64,000 nucleotides of DNA from Owenia fusiformis (GCA_903813345.2 CAIIXF020000012.1:27106684-27170683), one strand, 5' to 3'. Positions 12,101 to 24,984 are shown, counted from the stretch's first letter. Notes: a model not told the origin generated them from the letters alone. Made by a program: numbers and translations.

Positions 12101-15100
12101 CTATGACGTTTTTGCTATATCTTCGCAAGATGCATCATTTATCAGGCCATCTATTAGTTGATTAGCAATGTTTGGTTCCGTAGAGTTATATAAATGTTGT
12201 TGGGTATGCGGTAACGTCGTGTATTCTTCCTCTTCGAATTTACCAATCCTGCAATGAACATTATCATCCTTCATTCAAAGGACTTCATTTATTACTGAAT
12301 TCCTGGAAAAAAGTGAAATACCCTTGGGCCAAGGATGGAACATTATAGCTAACCCTACTATCACACCAAACTAGTTCTCACTACGTTCTCGAAAACAGGC
12401 TTCAACTGTGTACGAACGGACTGGACCTACTAAGAACTGTTTGGGATCTATTTACAAACTTCATCGAACGTACTCGAACGGGTAGGTCCTCTTGAACTTA
12501 GAATATGCTCAAAATGTTCTCGTGGTCGTCACGTTCTACAATTAGAACGAGTGACAACGTACTAACGACGAGCTCGACGTACTACGAACGGAACCGTCGT
12601 ACTTCAATCCTACTAGGGACGTTTTAACAACGAGTTGAACTGTCTGAGGGCGTGTTGAGAACGAGGTAGAACTAATTGCAAACGGGTTTAAACTGATTAA
12701 GAACGTATTTAACACTGCTTATGAACGAGTTAGCAAAAATATAGCTATCACACCAAATAAGTTGCCACTGCGTTCTTCAAAACTGGTTTTAAACTGTGTG
12801 CCAACGGAATGGACGTAGCTGCAACTTTCTAAGGTCTATTTACGAACTTTATGAACGTTCTCAGACGGGAATGTGATTTTAGAATTTTGAATCGATTCAA
12901 AATTCGATGGCGACCATACCGTTCTGTAATCAGGTCATGTTGACCTACTAGACTAAGGGACGCGTTCTACGACGTTGCACACCGACGTGGTGCGACCTGA
13001 ACGAACTGCGAACGAGATGGACGTATTGAGGACTGTTTAAGAACGAAGCAGCTAATTATTTCAGACATATTTCCCGACCACAGCCAGATTGAGCCCGTTT
13101 TACGATGTTTTCGTAGGACTGGCAAGAACGGGTAAGAACTAGTTTGGTGTGATAGGGGGGTAAATGAGGTTATGTCTATTCGATGTTAAGCAAAAATGTT
13201 GAACGCATGTGGCAACGGTGCAGTTTCAGTCGGTCAGAAATGGATAAACTTGGTTCCGTTTGAAAACTCATGTAACATTTATGAAATTGGCCCGAATGCG
13301 CCCGTTTCCATAGTAACATCAAAACTAGGGATTTATTTATCAGAAAACACTTTTACGCATAACTCTACTAAGATTACTTTGATTTTGCTAAGATCGGTAT
13401 CATATTACAGAGAAATTATAGCTCTGTATTGTAGAATTTCATTATGTTTACTTTACAGATAGAATGTCTTCAAATGATGGAATCATTTGGAGATATTTCG
13501 AACGGCGTCGACCTGCTCAATACGTCCATAACTAAGATTCCTTCATATGTAAGGTACCTTTAATAAGAACCTACTGCGAACTTTTTGTATTTATTTATTT
13601 TGTCTTGAGCGTATTTTCATAGATTACCAACTGTAGGACATAATTTTTTAACATATTGAACGAGCTACAATAGAGAAGGACGCCATCAACATTTCGAAGA
13701 AGCTCGTTTTTAAGCGCTTTCCCGTCTGGTATCATGCGATATCATTCTTTCTAGAGGGTTATGAGAGAGTTTGGGGCTGTATTTTTGTATGCCCGCGGTT
13801 CGAGTGAATCAGTTGCGTATATTTTAATGAGTTTTCTCCTCATGTATCATAAGCCCTGCAGTACAAAATACATGCTCACGTGTGTTCAACAAAAATAGCT
13901 CATCCAAGTGCACTTACGCTCACATAATTATTTTGAAAGACATCACGGTTTATTGCAATCGAACTCCTGTGGTGCACTAGCAAATATCGATTGGATGACC
14001 TGATTTTGTTGAAAACGTGTGACCATGCAAATTGTTGATAAAAACTAAATCAGATCATATTCTAATTGTAGGCAGAAAGATGTGATGGGTATCTGAGTGC
14101 CAAGAACGTAGTGAGAACTAGTTTGATGTGACGATTTCACTGGGGTTAAAAAAATTTCAATAAAACAGCCAAAACAAAATTGATAAATAATATTCTTGTA
14201 ATCTAAAGTTTATAGAATAAACATTAATGAAGTAAGACGATATCTGAGACAAATGCCAATTGGCAATTACACTCTGTCTCATGAAGAAGTGAGACCACAC
14301 GGTTTTACATCCAGCAAGCCTTATATTGTTTATAATTGCCATGTTTACAAATTCACTGGGGTTAAACAATTTCAATAAAACAGCCAAAACAAAATTGATA
14401 AATAATATTCTTGTAATCCAAAGTTTATAGAATAAACATTAATGAAGTAAGACGATATCTGAGACAAATGCCAATTGGCAATTACACTCTGTCTCATGAA
14501 GAAGTGAGACCACACGGTTTTACAAGCCTTATATTGTTTATAATTGCCATGATGACAAGCAAACACATTGGCAATGACGTCACACTATCTTTTTTGACAT
14601 TTAGCCGATTGATTTGCTGCTTATATACGTCACGGTTATTACCCGAATTGTATGATGACGTCATAAACAAAACCTTGCAGCATAACCATAGAGACAAATA
14701 AACAAAACAGATCCATTTCTGACAGAGTTATCAAACGATTCGGAAGTGAATTATTATAGGCATATACTAAGTGTACTGCTACTCAAGTAATAGCATAATC
14801 ATGGCGTACATTGAATACGGTATACAGTTCATAACGCAAAAACTACAAGGGTTTGTAGAGGAAATAATTGATACACGAATGGCTGCAAAGGAAACTTTAG
14901 AAGAAGAGAAGAAGAAACTAGAATTTGAGGAAAAGGGTAAAATTCGAATATGCGGTACCTTCAATCATGATTTTCTCTTTCAGAATTTCTGTGAGCAATA
15001 ATTTATGATATTGTGCAGCCGTCATTGTATTTGGGCAACCACTTCAGTGCTTATGATCAACTATTCATTTTACTTTTTTCTTAGATTTGAATAGCAGCAT

Positions 15101-18100
15101 GACCTGAGTTTGTTTCTGATTTCAGAACAGCTTCTCCGTGACGAAAAAACAATATTTAACCAGAATAAAGCCATTCGAAACGCAATTGAAACCAACAAGC
15201 AACAGGCGGCTGAACAAAAGTCCATTAAGAAGAAAATATTGAAGATGCGTTGTATCGTGAGTGAGCGAGAATTACGTGTTATGCACGCTTGTAACTTCGT
15301 CGACATGCAGGTGGAACATCTAGGAAAACACGACTGCGAGCGCTGTCATGATGCAACTGACACACACACTTGCCTGAACGCCCATCATAAGATGAAAGAC
15401 TGTTCGTATATGCCGACTTTGAAAGAATGGGACGGTGAAGCGGAGTGTATTAAATTGGAAGCAGAAATCGAGGTGATAAAGAAGCGTTTAGCGGAGCGCG
15501 AGGGCCAGTCAACATAGAGAAGAAGACAATAAGTCTATATAAATGAAAAGAACTACAATATCGGCCTTAAACCCAATAATTAATGGGTCAATGTGATAAT
15601 CGATGTAAAGCCATCGAACACATGATAAGTGAATGTCGCTGTATTAAGAAAATCGAAAGAATTGGCAGAGCACGTTTTTGTGCAAACGAATTATGTTGTA
15701 GCTGGAGAACATAGGCCTAATTAATGAACATTCTTCCACATATTTGTTACGTATTTTTTTACAGGGCAAGTCTCTGCAATTATAATACGTTCTTCACTTT
15801 ATTGCATTTTTAATGCAAACGTGAACCCATAAATTAGTTTTATTCATTAATTTGTGTACGCATTTATCTGAGATTAATAAATTAGGCTTTTCGTGGTCGG
15901 TGCACTTCATTTGTTTTTCAATTTTGGCGATCGATACAAATTTTCTCTTGTTGATTTACAAAAATTAATACATCAGAGGCTGATTTAAAAATCGGAGGGA
16001 ATCGAACTCATGGTGGGAGTATTGGATTAATTGACATTGTCGGTGTCCCTGTTGTACTCTTATGGCAGGTCCATGCTGATCTATGAAGGTTTTCAAAATA
16101 TTAATATAAATCAATAAGTTGCAACACCCATCTTTATCATTTATTGAAAAAACGAAAAATCTGAGGTAGAAAGTTAGTTTTAGAGGTCTCTGAGTATTTT
16201 ACAAAAATTACAAAGTTGCAAACGACCCATTTCTCTTATTTCTACCCAGAATTGGAGAAGATAAGAAATCTTCCATAATTCTGGAAAATACTTCGAATTT
16301 TCAAAAATTGTTTGAATCATATCTATCTTACCTTTGGGGTACAGCAATCACATTTATGATCACACCCATATCCTTGAGTTTCTTCTGTTCTCGATAGAGT
16401 GCCTTTCTGTTACGTCTTAGGAAAGTGAGTCCATCCGTGTAAAGATGGATCACTTGTTTATTATTTTGCTGTCTGGTATTGAAGAAATAATTTCGTACAT
16501 CACGTAGTGCTCGGTGAGTTGCCGTCCTACACAGCGTTTCTTTGTTTTTTACTATTTTCACATTTTTGATAATTTTAACGGCTTGCTTACTTGGTTTGGT
16601 ATGATCTAAAAGCAAGACGAGTTGTATTAAAGCCTCACACAATTTGCTATGGTGGACGTACAGTATATCATTTATGCAGTCAGTAACGTTCCTATGGTCG
16701 CCTTAAAATTTCTTCTGCACTTTAGCAATTACATTTGCCAGGGAGGTCGTAAAGCGTAATTTGATTTTGACGAGGCATTAAAATTACGGCTGCCGTGCGT
16801 AATGATGACGCAAGATCAGCGTAGAGCGTTTTTCTTCACATAAATCAAGGAAGATTCAAGGCAACCATCAGGGGCCTGATGGTGATCTTACAGTTTGCAA
16901 AGGTCATAAAATCCAATGGCTGTCGCAAATCGACCGTACGGCCATCATGCATGTGACATTTTAACGGTGTGGTTGTGGCTTGTTGATAATTACGGTGCAT
17001 GAAAGAAAAAATTGTTACTCCGAGATTTAATTTTTACGGCAACTCTACGGCCTGTAAAACCCTGATACGCCGTATGGAGATCGCAAGGCGGCCGAAGTTT
17101 TCCAATGGTTGCAGCAGAAATTGATTGATTTCAGGGAGCTACAGTCGACGTGCGATCGCCTAAGACCAAATTTGACTGAGGCTTTATGGCCAACATGTAT
17201 TCTCGTTTCAACTCAAAGAAAGTAGAATGTAGAAATTAGCACAAAAAACTTCTCCAAAGCGCAGTTGTGCAGATAAACATTGCTCGAAACAAATCATATT
17301 ACCCATAATCATAGAACATCCCCCTTTTACGTTAACGTTATATGAATATTAACACTGAGAGCTGGGAAAGTACTTGGATCGGTATAGCCAGACGCTCGAC
17401 AATGACCGACCATAACAGGAATCCGAATCTATCTTTCGTTCTGATTGTTTTCAAAGAAACAGTTAAAATGAAACCAAAATAGTTGTTACAATCATGCTCA
17501 TTTAGCATCAATTTGTCTCGTTTAGTAATTTTTGATTGTCTATATCTAATTGAAGATTCTGGCTACGCCCCTGTACAGCATTGTTATATACTTAGATATA
17601 AAACGTGTCGCGTGTCTTCACTGTATGTAAGGACCCCCACTCTAGCCTGACTGAAAGATGATGGGTCCTCAGGATTTATCAATGTAAGAAGGGACTGGGC
17701 AACGGCCGCTGCAATGTTCCTAACACGTTGCTTCGCTGGGCGTGATATGGAGCATGATATGTCAAGGATCATCACGACATCTGCACAAACTAAAAAATTA
17801 AAGTAATTCAAAACAATAGTAACATCGGAAACATTACAATTTATGCTAATGAAAAACTAAAATGTTCATCAAAATATCTACATGAACCGAAAAACAATCT
17901 ATGCAACATCTGCGCATGCACAAACTGAAAAATGTTCATGAAATCTATTGAACCAACTGAAAATACATTATAATACTGCACTGCCCGCTACACAGGAAAT
18001 TATGATTAGTATTGTTTGATATGATCTTAAGAAATATTTGATTATGCAAATAATTATTTTCATATTTACTCCGTTTTATTCTTTATTAACAATTTATTGT

Positions 18101-18943
18101 CAATAATAATTATATCTATAGGCTATTCAGTAGAATAGTACAATAACGTCATTTCGGAGGGCAATATAGTGAAATATTGGACCTTGGGGCTTCGGCCCTA
18201 TATTGCCCTTTGAAATGACGTTATTAGTAGTATTACCACCGTTAATGACCAGGACTGAAACAGCAAGAAAATCTTACGCACTGAACGATATCTAATTTCC
18301 CGGGGAAAATTGCCGGTCGTTAAATGCATTCTAGATCGGCAATATGGACCACCTATGACGTCACCTATAGCTCAGGTCGATATAGTAAAATGAATGCCTT
18401 CTAAACTAGCACTAAAAACACCTAGAACTGGCCCGGCAAGGTGGTAATAATAAACAATGGTACTTGTAGTGTGTGTCACTGCTTTTGTTTCAGAATTCTA
18501 TATCTTATGACCTTTGTTCATTAGGTAGGTCACTACCCACCGTATTCCCATCATAGCATTTAGTTTGCCATCAACTAACAATAAACAAACAGCACACGCT
18601 TACCTATAGCGGAAGTTGTAAATCCAACAGGAAGTACGGGTGCACCATGCCCAACTACAACAGTTCGTATAAATACTATCGTAAATAACGCAAATGTTCT
18701 ATTAATAATATGTATTGAATCTGAACACAACGAAATCAAAAAAAGTATAAACAATTTGACATCGAATTATTTATAAAGTAAGTAAGGTTAGTCAAGTGTC
18801 ATACGATACATACTTATCTTGACAATAAGCGAAGTGTCCGATACTTCTTCGTCCATTTCAACAGTGTCCATTGCATCTGTAGGTGAACATATCAGTACCA
18901 TAGCTACTCCAACGAGAACGACATTCAAAATTGTGCATTTCAT
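12101..18943 (-). CDS. Gene B: secreted single-VWA-domain protein, 5 exons, 266 aa
   Basis: Close paralogue of gene A. Minus-strand coding exons: 18943-18814, 18654-18604, 17789-17592, 16605-16332 and 12248-12101; phases 1,1,1,2 agree and all introns are GT-AG. Residues 1-24 are a signal peptide (MKCTILNVVLVGVAMVLIC) and the linker ends with exon 2 (HGAPVLPVGFTTSA). The VWA domain covers about 61-262, with Cys62, D70-x-S72-C73-S74, CRTATHRAL, the strand LYTDGLTF and the closing Cys in NDASC. Intron 4 is about 4.1 kb and holds an opposite-strand gene (14801-15517) plus several repeats. A TATAA-like element on the minus strand near 19163-19156 lies about 210 bp before the ATG. An AATAAA (complement of 12043-12048) follows the stop by about 55 nt. 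The ligand is unknown. Confidence 0.9.
12353..13160. mobile_element. Non-autonomous TIR element in intron 4 of gene B
   Basis: The left end CTATCACACCAAACTAGTTC is mirrored at the right end (GAACTAGTTTGGTGTGATAG). The left half is repeated inside: a second copy of the end starts near 12745 and stays similar through CTATTTACGAACTT, so the element has a duplicated half or is a nested pair. A lone right end occurs again at 14103-14132. No transposase frame is visible. Confidence 0.65.
14136..14555. repeat. ~216-bp tandem duplication
   Basis: Two nearly identical units start at about 14136 and 14352; both contain TTCACTGGGGTTAAA, a 100-bp block with AATTGATAAATAATATTC, and GAAGTGAGACCACACGG. They differ by a few substitutions and a short indel, so the duplication is recent. 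It lies about 250 bp upstream of the nested gene at 14801, so it could affect that gene's promoter. Confidence 0.85.
14801..15517 (+). CDS. Nested gene: two-exon coiled-coil protein with Cys/His-rich segment, 175 aa, function unknown
   Basis: Exons 14801-14936 and 15126-15517 join at a phase-1 GT-AG intron of 189 bp (donor G|GTAAAA, acceptor TTTCAG|AAC). The product is MAYIEYGIQF... to ...AEREGQST. Residues about 1-25 look like an amphipathic helix, about 26-80 are charged heptad-like (KKKLEFEEKEQLLRDEK), then comes a Cys/His-rich stretch of about 40 residues (HACNF, HDCERCHD, HTCLNAHHK, KDCSY) that could bind zinc, and the C-terminus is again helical and acidic (KLEAEIEVIKKRLAER). There is no signal peptide, so it is probably intracellular, unlike its host gene. 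It lies wholly in intron 4 of gene B on the opposite strand. AATAAA at 15876-15881 may end it. I do not recognise the family; it could also be a single-copy remnant of a mobile gene. Confidence 0.65.
15990..16085 (-). mobile_element. Possible tRNA-like SINE fragment
   Basis: On the minus strand GAGTTCGATTCCCTCCG resembles a pol III B box. The upstream A-box part is weak, so this may be chance. Confidence 0.2.
16685..17170. mobile_element. Repeat family 2 copy (ACGGTCGC-rich), intron 3 of gene B
   Basis: A GC-richer segment with many TACGGC/CGGTCG words. It shares blocks with 37010-37770 in gene D, such as GGCAACCATCAGGGGCCTGATG against an equivalent GGTAACCGCAGGGGGACCTACG, followed in both by GGCGATCTTA-like and TGCAAAG words. 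Its ends carry opposed TCGCCTTA/TAAGGCGA-like words. No coding frame is seen. Confidence 0.5.
18131..18240. mobile_element. Hairpin element (AATAACGTCATTTC arms)
   Basis: Arms of about 45 bp pair around a GC-rich loop: AATAACGTCATTTCGGAGGG at the left mirrors CCCTTTGAAATGACGTTATT at the right, with the loop CCTTGGGGCTTCGGCCC. The left half occurs again next to the broken VWA exon at 40833-40880. It lies in intron 2 of gene B. Confidence 0.75.
18229..18452. mobile_element. Possible TIR element (TATTACCACC ends)
   Basis: TATTACCACCG at the left is mirrored by AAGGTGGTAATAATA at the right, overlapping the end of the hairpin element. The two may be parts of one larger element. Non-coding. Confidence 0.4.
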
Positions 18944-19149
18944 TTTTATGAGATGCGTAATATTAGAGTTTCCTTAATATATCCAGTCGACCCCGTTAAT
19001 ATTACAATGATATTAACAGAATAAACTGCAGACATAAATTGTCGAAGAATAGACCTTTATCTTGTGATACCATAAAAATGCAAATACCAAAATGAAAATA
19101 TAACACTTCGATTTTTAAAATGCATCAATGTATCAAGGATTTACAATCT

Positions 19150-19165
19150 GTGGTGTTATATAGGA
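19150..19165 (-). promoter_or_regulatory. Candidate TATA box of gene B
   Basis: The minus strand reads TTCCTATATAACACC about 210 bp ahead of the gene B ATG. This spacing would give a 5' UTR near 180 nt if there is no leader intron. Inferred from sequence only. Confidence 0.3.
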
Positions 19166-19218
19166 AGCCATCAAGGATGTACATTAACTACAAATGAGAT
19201 ATTAGCTCTATTTAATAA

Positions 19219-19727
19219 TTAAAGAGGCTCTATGCCATAGGATAGCACAATCAAAACCCCTTTGGACTTTTTTGCATATTGAGTTTCACCACATATATAC
19301 CCATCTACTTACCAAAGAAGAAGTCCTAAAGCCCCCTCTTTCAGTGTTAATTTTGCGATTGTGCTGGCCGATCTAATTATTTTCAGAGAAATTAATTTAA
19401 TCCGAAGTTTGAATATTCCGGGAAAGTCCTCCTGTTATCTGATTGGTAGTTGAATTTGTTTATCATTAACCTGATTGGCTCCCTGGTTCAAGGCTCTTGT
19501 TGGCGCTTGTGTGACTCAATGGGAATTCTTTCGCTAGCCGAGGAATCGATTGTGTTTAATTCTGGAGTTTGGTTATTCTGTTGATAATTTCCGATATTTC
19601 GGCAATAATATACCCAAAGGTTATTCTCAAGATATAGCAATGGTATGTGAGATATTATATGAGCAATAACAATAGGACATCATTGATTGTCTGGGGGAGA
19701 AACCTATGGCATAATGCATCTTTAAGA
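19219..19727. mobile_element. ~510-bp TIR element (TTAAAGA...TATGCCATAGG ends)
   Basis: The left end TTAAAGAGGCTCTATGCCATAGG and the complement of the right end (TTAAAGATGCATTATGCCATAGG) match over about 23 bp. Both start with TTAA, which may be the target duplication. The interior is non-coding. It lies upstream of gene B. Confidence 0.65.
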
Positions 19728-20057
19728 ATTTATTTTTATTTATATATTTACAAATGAGACAATTATCGTTTTGAAGCTCCAGGATTGCAAATTTAATGAA
19801 CAATTACGGTTATCTATATGGTTCATTTGTTGATATTAATGTGACGATCCCTTAAGGTGTAAGCATCTATAGTTAATTAGTCGAGGACATAATTAGTTGG
19901 ATAACATATCCGTTATGGAACAGTGTGAGCGATAGGGTTTCTTCGTTTTCAAAGGTTTATTTTTCGTTTTCTCTCTAGTGTTTCAAATTCTTTGTTCCTC
20001 GTTCAATGATCTTAGTCTGATTTTTATTTGGGCATATGACCTAACTTGTATCATTTT

Positions 20058-20165
20058 TATGTCACCGCCAAAAGTGGTGACAAATTGTTCTGATCTTCGT
20101 TTTTGGTGACGCCGGTTGGCGATCGGCGGTTGGCGTCTGTAGTCTAAACCGGTCGAAATCGACAA
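20058..20165. repeat. Fragment of GTCACCACC-type repeat
   Basis: TATGTCACCGCCAAAAGTGG and the later GGTTGGCG/GGCGTCTGTA words match the element at 34719-34853 in gene D, where the ends are clearer. Non-coding. Confidence 0.5.
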
Positions 20166-20755
20166 AAATATATTAAAATCCCAATGCTAATTCTTCCATC
20201 TAGATATTTAAAAGGTATCGACATACAAATTCAAGGAATTGACAACTTCAATGAATTCTAGATGTACTTGTTTGTATACGTTTTAATAATGAAGCCGATT
20301 TTGAGGAATTTTAAGAACATTGACATAGAAACGAACAAAGGAACGTTTTAATACAATGATGAATTGTATACACACCTATAGGATCTAGGAGAATCGTGAT
20401 CCAGATTTAATTGTAGCCTCAATATAACGCACTCCATATGATATTTATCATAATTAAAACATACAAATATAAAACAAACTCAATGAATTTACCAAACGTA
20501 TTATTTAACACGTTTACAAGGCAAATAAAAAGGATAACAATAAAGTCATGACAAAACTTCATACCTACTGAGGTTCTAGGTACATCATACCTTTTAAAGA
20601 TCCAAAATTCCAAAACATACATAAGGTACGCGTTTTCTTGGTCTTAAAGTTTGCGGGATTTTCAAAACATTTGGAAAAAGAATTTTTTTTAAAAAATTAA
20701 AAAAATGTGAAAAAAATTAGAATTTTTTTTTTTAATTTAAAAAAAGGAGCGGGAC

Positions 20756-20786
20756 CGGGATGGATACAGCGTGTATCCATCCCGGT
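20756..20786. repeat. Short perfect palindrome next to LINE tail
   Basis: CCGGGATGGATACA and its complement TGTATCCATCCCGG flank a three-base centre, directly before the (TTCAG)n run that ends the LINE at 20787. An AT-rich, poly-A/poly-T stretch precedes it (20680-20745). Confidence 0.7.
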
Positions 20787-21890
20787 TCAGTTCAGTTCAG
20801 TTCAGTTCAGTTCAGTGTCTTTATTTCCTCCACATAGGTGAAGATTTAAACATTACATATAATTACAGACAATTCACATTAACAGATTATTTACATTTGT
20901 ACATATTATTACATATTGATTTACATTTAGAGTTTTTACATTTCCGTTTGTTTGATAACTGTTTTAACCATTAGATCAATGTAATATGCACTATTCAATA
21001 GGAACTGTTCAATTGTACCATCTTGGCAATTTTGAAGTACATCAGTAGTGCTTCCTAATAACGTTTCTACAATAATATCTTCAGAAGTGTTCAATAATTG
21101 AACTGATAGATCAATAGGTAGTATATTAACAATACCATCTAAGAGTTTCTCTCTCAAATAAATAACTCGGATATGCTGGCAGTGAAGAACAAGGTGACTG
21201 ACCATATCAATTGTTAACTTTTTACATGCAAGGCATTTCGTTTCTTTTTCGGTTAAAAGTAAAAGGAGTGAAAGCAACTGGCCAAATCGCCAAGTAAACA
21301 TGGGATATTTTAGACCAAGTTCCCAATAAATAATAGGCTTATACTCTATATGAACATTTGAAAAGCGTTGTAATCTTGGATTAATGTGTACAGTCTCTCG
21401 CCATGTTTTTGATTCTGTATACTGAATTTGGCCATTTACTAATAATTTCCATTTTCCTTTGTCCATAATTCTATGTTTAAAAGTATTTCCTTCCAAATAA
21501 GTTAAGAATTCTTGACGGATAACAGGATATGTATCTAAAATAGACATGACGTCACTTAAAAACCCTGACTATGCAGATTATGGACATCTCGTACAATCGT
21601 GCTCGCAAGGCGAATTATAAATATTTTTTTCTGTATTAAGATGTCACTTAATCTGCATAGTCGTCCTAGAAACATTAATTTTAATTTATGTATATACGAT
21701 TGCACTGAATATTGCCCCAGAGAGCTTATCACAGCTCCACTCGGTGTACGATTCACCATACCCTGAAATCTTTTTGCTATGTGACGCTGTGTAATCTCTA
21801 CTGTTTCAATTTCATTAGGACTTAAAGAATACCATAGTTCGCATCCGTACATTGCCGTCGGCATAATGATACGATTACGATACACGACGA
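20787..21890 (-). mobile_element. LINE 3' part, 5'-truncated (CR1-like, C-terminal CCHC)
   Basis: Two consecutive minus-strand open frames (21885-21556 and 21547-20936) encode the end of a reverse-transcriptase polyprotein: MPTAMYGCELW and HIAKRF, then FTWRFGQLL and a zinc knuckle CLACKKLTIDMVSHLVLHC. A stop lies between the two frames, so the copy is inactive as well as truncated. The 3' end carries a pentamer tail (six copies of TTCAG on the plus strand, 20787-20815). It differs in family from the LINE at 6632-8740. Confidence 0.85.
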
Positions 21891-22416
21891 TATACGGCTA
21901 GTAATAACATATGTTAGAATTCTGGTTTTGACCTTATACCTTGACCTTATATCTCCAAAAATATATTCATAATTTCATTTCAAACCTTAGTGTGTTATTA
22001 TCAAACCATCCCAGCAGTGGATTTAACACCTTCTGGCTTTTATGTGTTTTAACACTTTAAAAAAGTAATATTTTCGTTTTTATTATATTAGTAATAGTTA
22101 TTTTGTAATGGTGAACTACAAAACAAGGAATTGATAAAAGTGCCATCTTTTTATGACATTATAAGTTTATTTCATGTAGAATGCTTACAGTAATATTCAC
22201 ATAGCGATATTCAAGTCAATCAGAATCTTAAAATGCAACACAGCATTTAAAATGTATGTGTTAACTCATGTTTCGTTATCATGTATCTGCTCCATGCGAT
22301 GACTGTCTGAGTAACGTTTCCTTGGTCCAAAAGTGGATTTCGCGAGACAGATGGACAAATTAATGTTAACTAAAATGGCTGAAAATAAAAAAATGGATAT
22401 AATTTCTATATAAGTT

Positions 22417-22455
22417 GACGGACGGACGGACGGGCGGACAGACAGACAGACAAGT
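22417..22455. repeat. GACGGACGG / CAGACAGA simple repeat
   Basis: Tetranucleotide-like run GACGGACGGACGGGCGG then ACAGACAGACAGACAAG. A similar run occurs at 25950-26012. Such runs are common at the ends of dispersed repeats in molluscan genomes. Confidence 0.8.
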
Positions 22456-23169
22456 GAGTGATTGCAAAAGCTCACCATGCGAGCTAAAAATCACCAAATT
22501 CTTTCTTAACTTGTAAATAAGAAACAAAATAGAGATTCAAACATTGTCAGGTCTTAATACATTAATTAACCAATTGAAACTGCCGGATGCCAATATACCA
22601 ATACGCGATAACGTTTAATTTCGTTCAGTTTAGCTACCTCTCGTTTGAAGAGCTCTCATGTATGGTACAACTTCGTTTACATCCGGGTTCTTTCCCATTG
22701 GATTACACAGGGATGCTATTTTCAATGCCGCACTGCGGCTCTATTAAACATGTTTCATTTGCACAAACAATAGGTATGTATGTAATTAAGATATATGACA
22801 AAGCTTTTTGAGCTATAATCCCCAAATCCGAAGAAATCTGTAGTTGAAAATGCCGTCCAATTCCAGTGACGTCACTGATATCCCAGAAATTGCTCAGACG
22901 CCATCGAAGATCGAAAAATATAAATAATGTTACTTTAAATCTCCGATTATCTTTCGGATTAATGAATAGATTGGATTATAACTATGCTTGAGGGCTGATG
23001 GAAGATCAGAAGCTGAGAAACGTTCAGAGTAATCGACTCGTTCGGCGGGCCAATGAAAATTTGTCCCTTCCAAAGCGATGCATCATGGGAGATATTTATG
23101 TAAATTACCACCTGAACTCTTATCGCGAATAGGAGTATTATTTACGCTCAGACAAATTAGAGTTTCGCA

Positions 23170-23337
23170 ACTCACTTATGGAGCGTGTTTATCATTCCCT
23201 CATTACGTATAACTTATGAAGCGTTTGATTACGTCATCATTTATTGCGCAGCTCTATACGTCCATAAATGTATTCCTACATATAGACGACGATTTGTCCC
23301 ACATATGGACGTAGAGCTGCGCAATAAATGGTAATAT
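23170..23337. mobile_element. Palindromic MITE-like repeat with flank shared at 63605
   Basis: ATTTATTGCGCAGCTCTA then ACGTCCATA is mirrored by TATGGACGTAGAGCTGCGCAATAAAT after a roughly 45-bp loop. The preceding sequence (CAACTCACTTAT, ATAACTTATGAAGCG, GTCATCATTTATTGC) matches 63605-63705 at the other end of the window. Confidence 0.65.
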
Positions 23338-24818
23338 CAATAAATAAATAAATGATAATAATAAAACACCTCATAAAATATACATTACGGAATAATAAAC
23401 ATATCATAAGTGAATTGCTAAATTGATTTATTGTATCACTCGATTTCCCGCTCAGTTAAATATAGAGGGAATTGCTTGCAATGTTTATCACAACCTAAAC
23501 GTGAACGGAAACTATTTTAACGATGCATTCGTATGGGCGATTTGCCATATGTTTAAATTGGTGTTTCAATTTTATGTGCAAGCTTAAACTCCCTATTATA
23601 CTGATGCTTAACGTGTACTATTGGGGTGTCAATATACCCTTTTGGTATTTACTTAATTCTTTAACATATTCTAGTACCAATCAGACTTCTCACAGTCATC
23701 AAGTAAACAATAAAACATAATGACATTTTTCAACATAATCATAGATGATTTATTACTCATGACCATGCTAACAAACGCTTTATTGTGTTTTGTCGTCGTA
23801 AATATTTATATTCTAAAGATGATCTCTTGCATTTTTCTGCGCTATTGATTTGCAATGCAACAAAAAAGCACGAGCAATTCGATTTTGTATCGATTTTGAT
23901 AATCTTGAACTTGACTTGATCATTTCAAGGTAATGTAGAATCATAATAAAAATTGTAAAGTTTAACGTAAACTGCAATATTCACTGACAAGCGTTGACAA
24001 TTATTTAGAAATTGGATCCCGATCTCAATGGGTATAACTCTGTTGAGTATATATATGTTCATTTTTCCTATGACAACTGAGGTGTCGGGTACATCCAGTA
24101 CTTGTATTTCTCTATTTTGCGCAGAAAAGAAAGAATGCTTTATTTATCCGATAAAGATATTTAGTATAACATATATTTTATTTAGCCATATTTATACACG
24201 AACGATTTGTTCTTTACTATAATAAGAATTGATTTATTATCAGAAAATGAATATTTAGCAATGCTAAATGGGAATGGCCGAGATTTATTTATTATCGTTA
24301 AGTAAAATTATGATTTCGATAATATATTACAAATAATATAAACATCCCTATAGTTCGTGAAAGGCATGAATTGGGGTATAACGAAATTTGCACGCCATTT
24401 AATGAGATCTGTTATCACATGTTTCAGCGTGTGATACAGGAAATCCTCCACGAAAGTAAAATTGCATCACCACGAAAACGAAGCTTGAGTAAAATAACTA
24501 GCTACGATAGTGGTTAACACGCTAGGAAATAATAATAGTATTTAAATCCGCTACTTTTGTTTGTCGATTTTGGACCAATCAGGACGGTAGGTCATCTCAA
24601 TACAGATTTACATTAGAGAAGTAGATCAACTTTGAACTATGGGGTTTCTCCCCCTCTTTCATGCACCCATTCAATTTAGTAATGACGTCATCACAGGTTG
24701 CCTCTAGGAACACGTGAGACGGCCGTGTGAGAAAACACACACTGAAATGTTTTGCTTTCCTACCATCCAATTGCGATAACAACCGCCTTTAGTTAGACAG
24801 GGCCTTTTTATATGCCCC

Positions 24819-24984
24819 GGTGTAAAGGAAATGATGGTCCCCTGGGGATTATGGTCTCCTTTCTTTAGGTCCTTACTGGCCCTGATTGCGGATACGATAC
24901 TAAAAGAGAGTTGTATTTAGTTCACGATATAAATCAATGGAAAGTAGGACCATATTTTGATAGGACCTCCTACCCTTTTACACC
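24819..24984. mobile_element. Small TIR element (GGTGTAAAGG ends)
   Basis: The left end CCGGTGTAAAGGAAATGATG is mirrored at the right by CCTACCCTTTTACACC; inner GGTCC/GGACC words also pair. About 165 bp, non-coding. Confidence 0.55.

Larger units (their letters stand above)
21891..24810. other. Intergenic, no gene seen; simple repeat and palindrome inside
   Basis: No coding exon that I can support. A GACGGACGGACG-type simple repeat lies at 22417-22455 and a palindrome at 23230-23337. The remaining open frames are short and lack splice or homology support. Confidence 0.5.

Noticed and set aside
13196-13462. 88-codon frame between TIR ends
   Set aside because: No domain, no start context and no conserved copy; likely chance in intron 4 of gene B.
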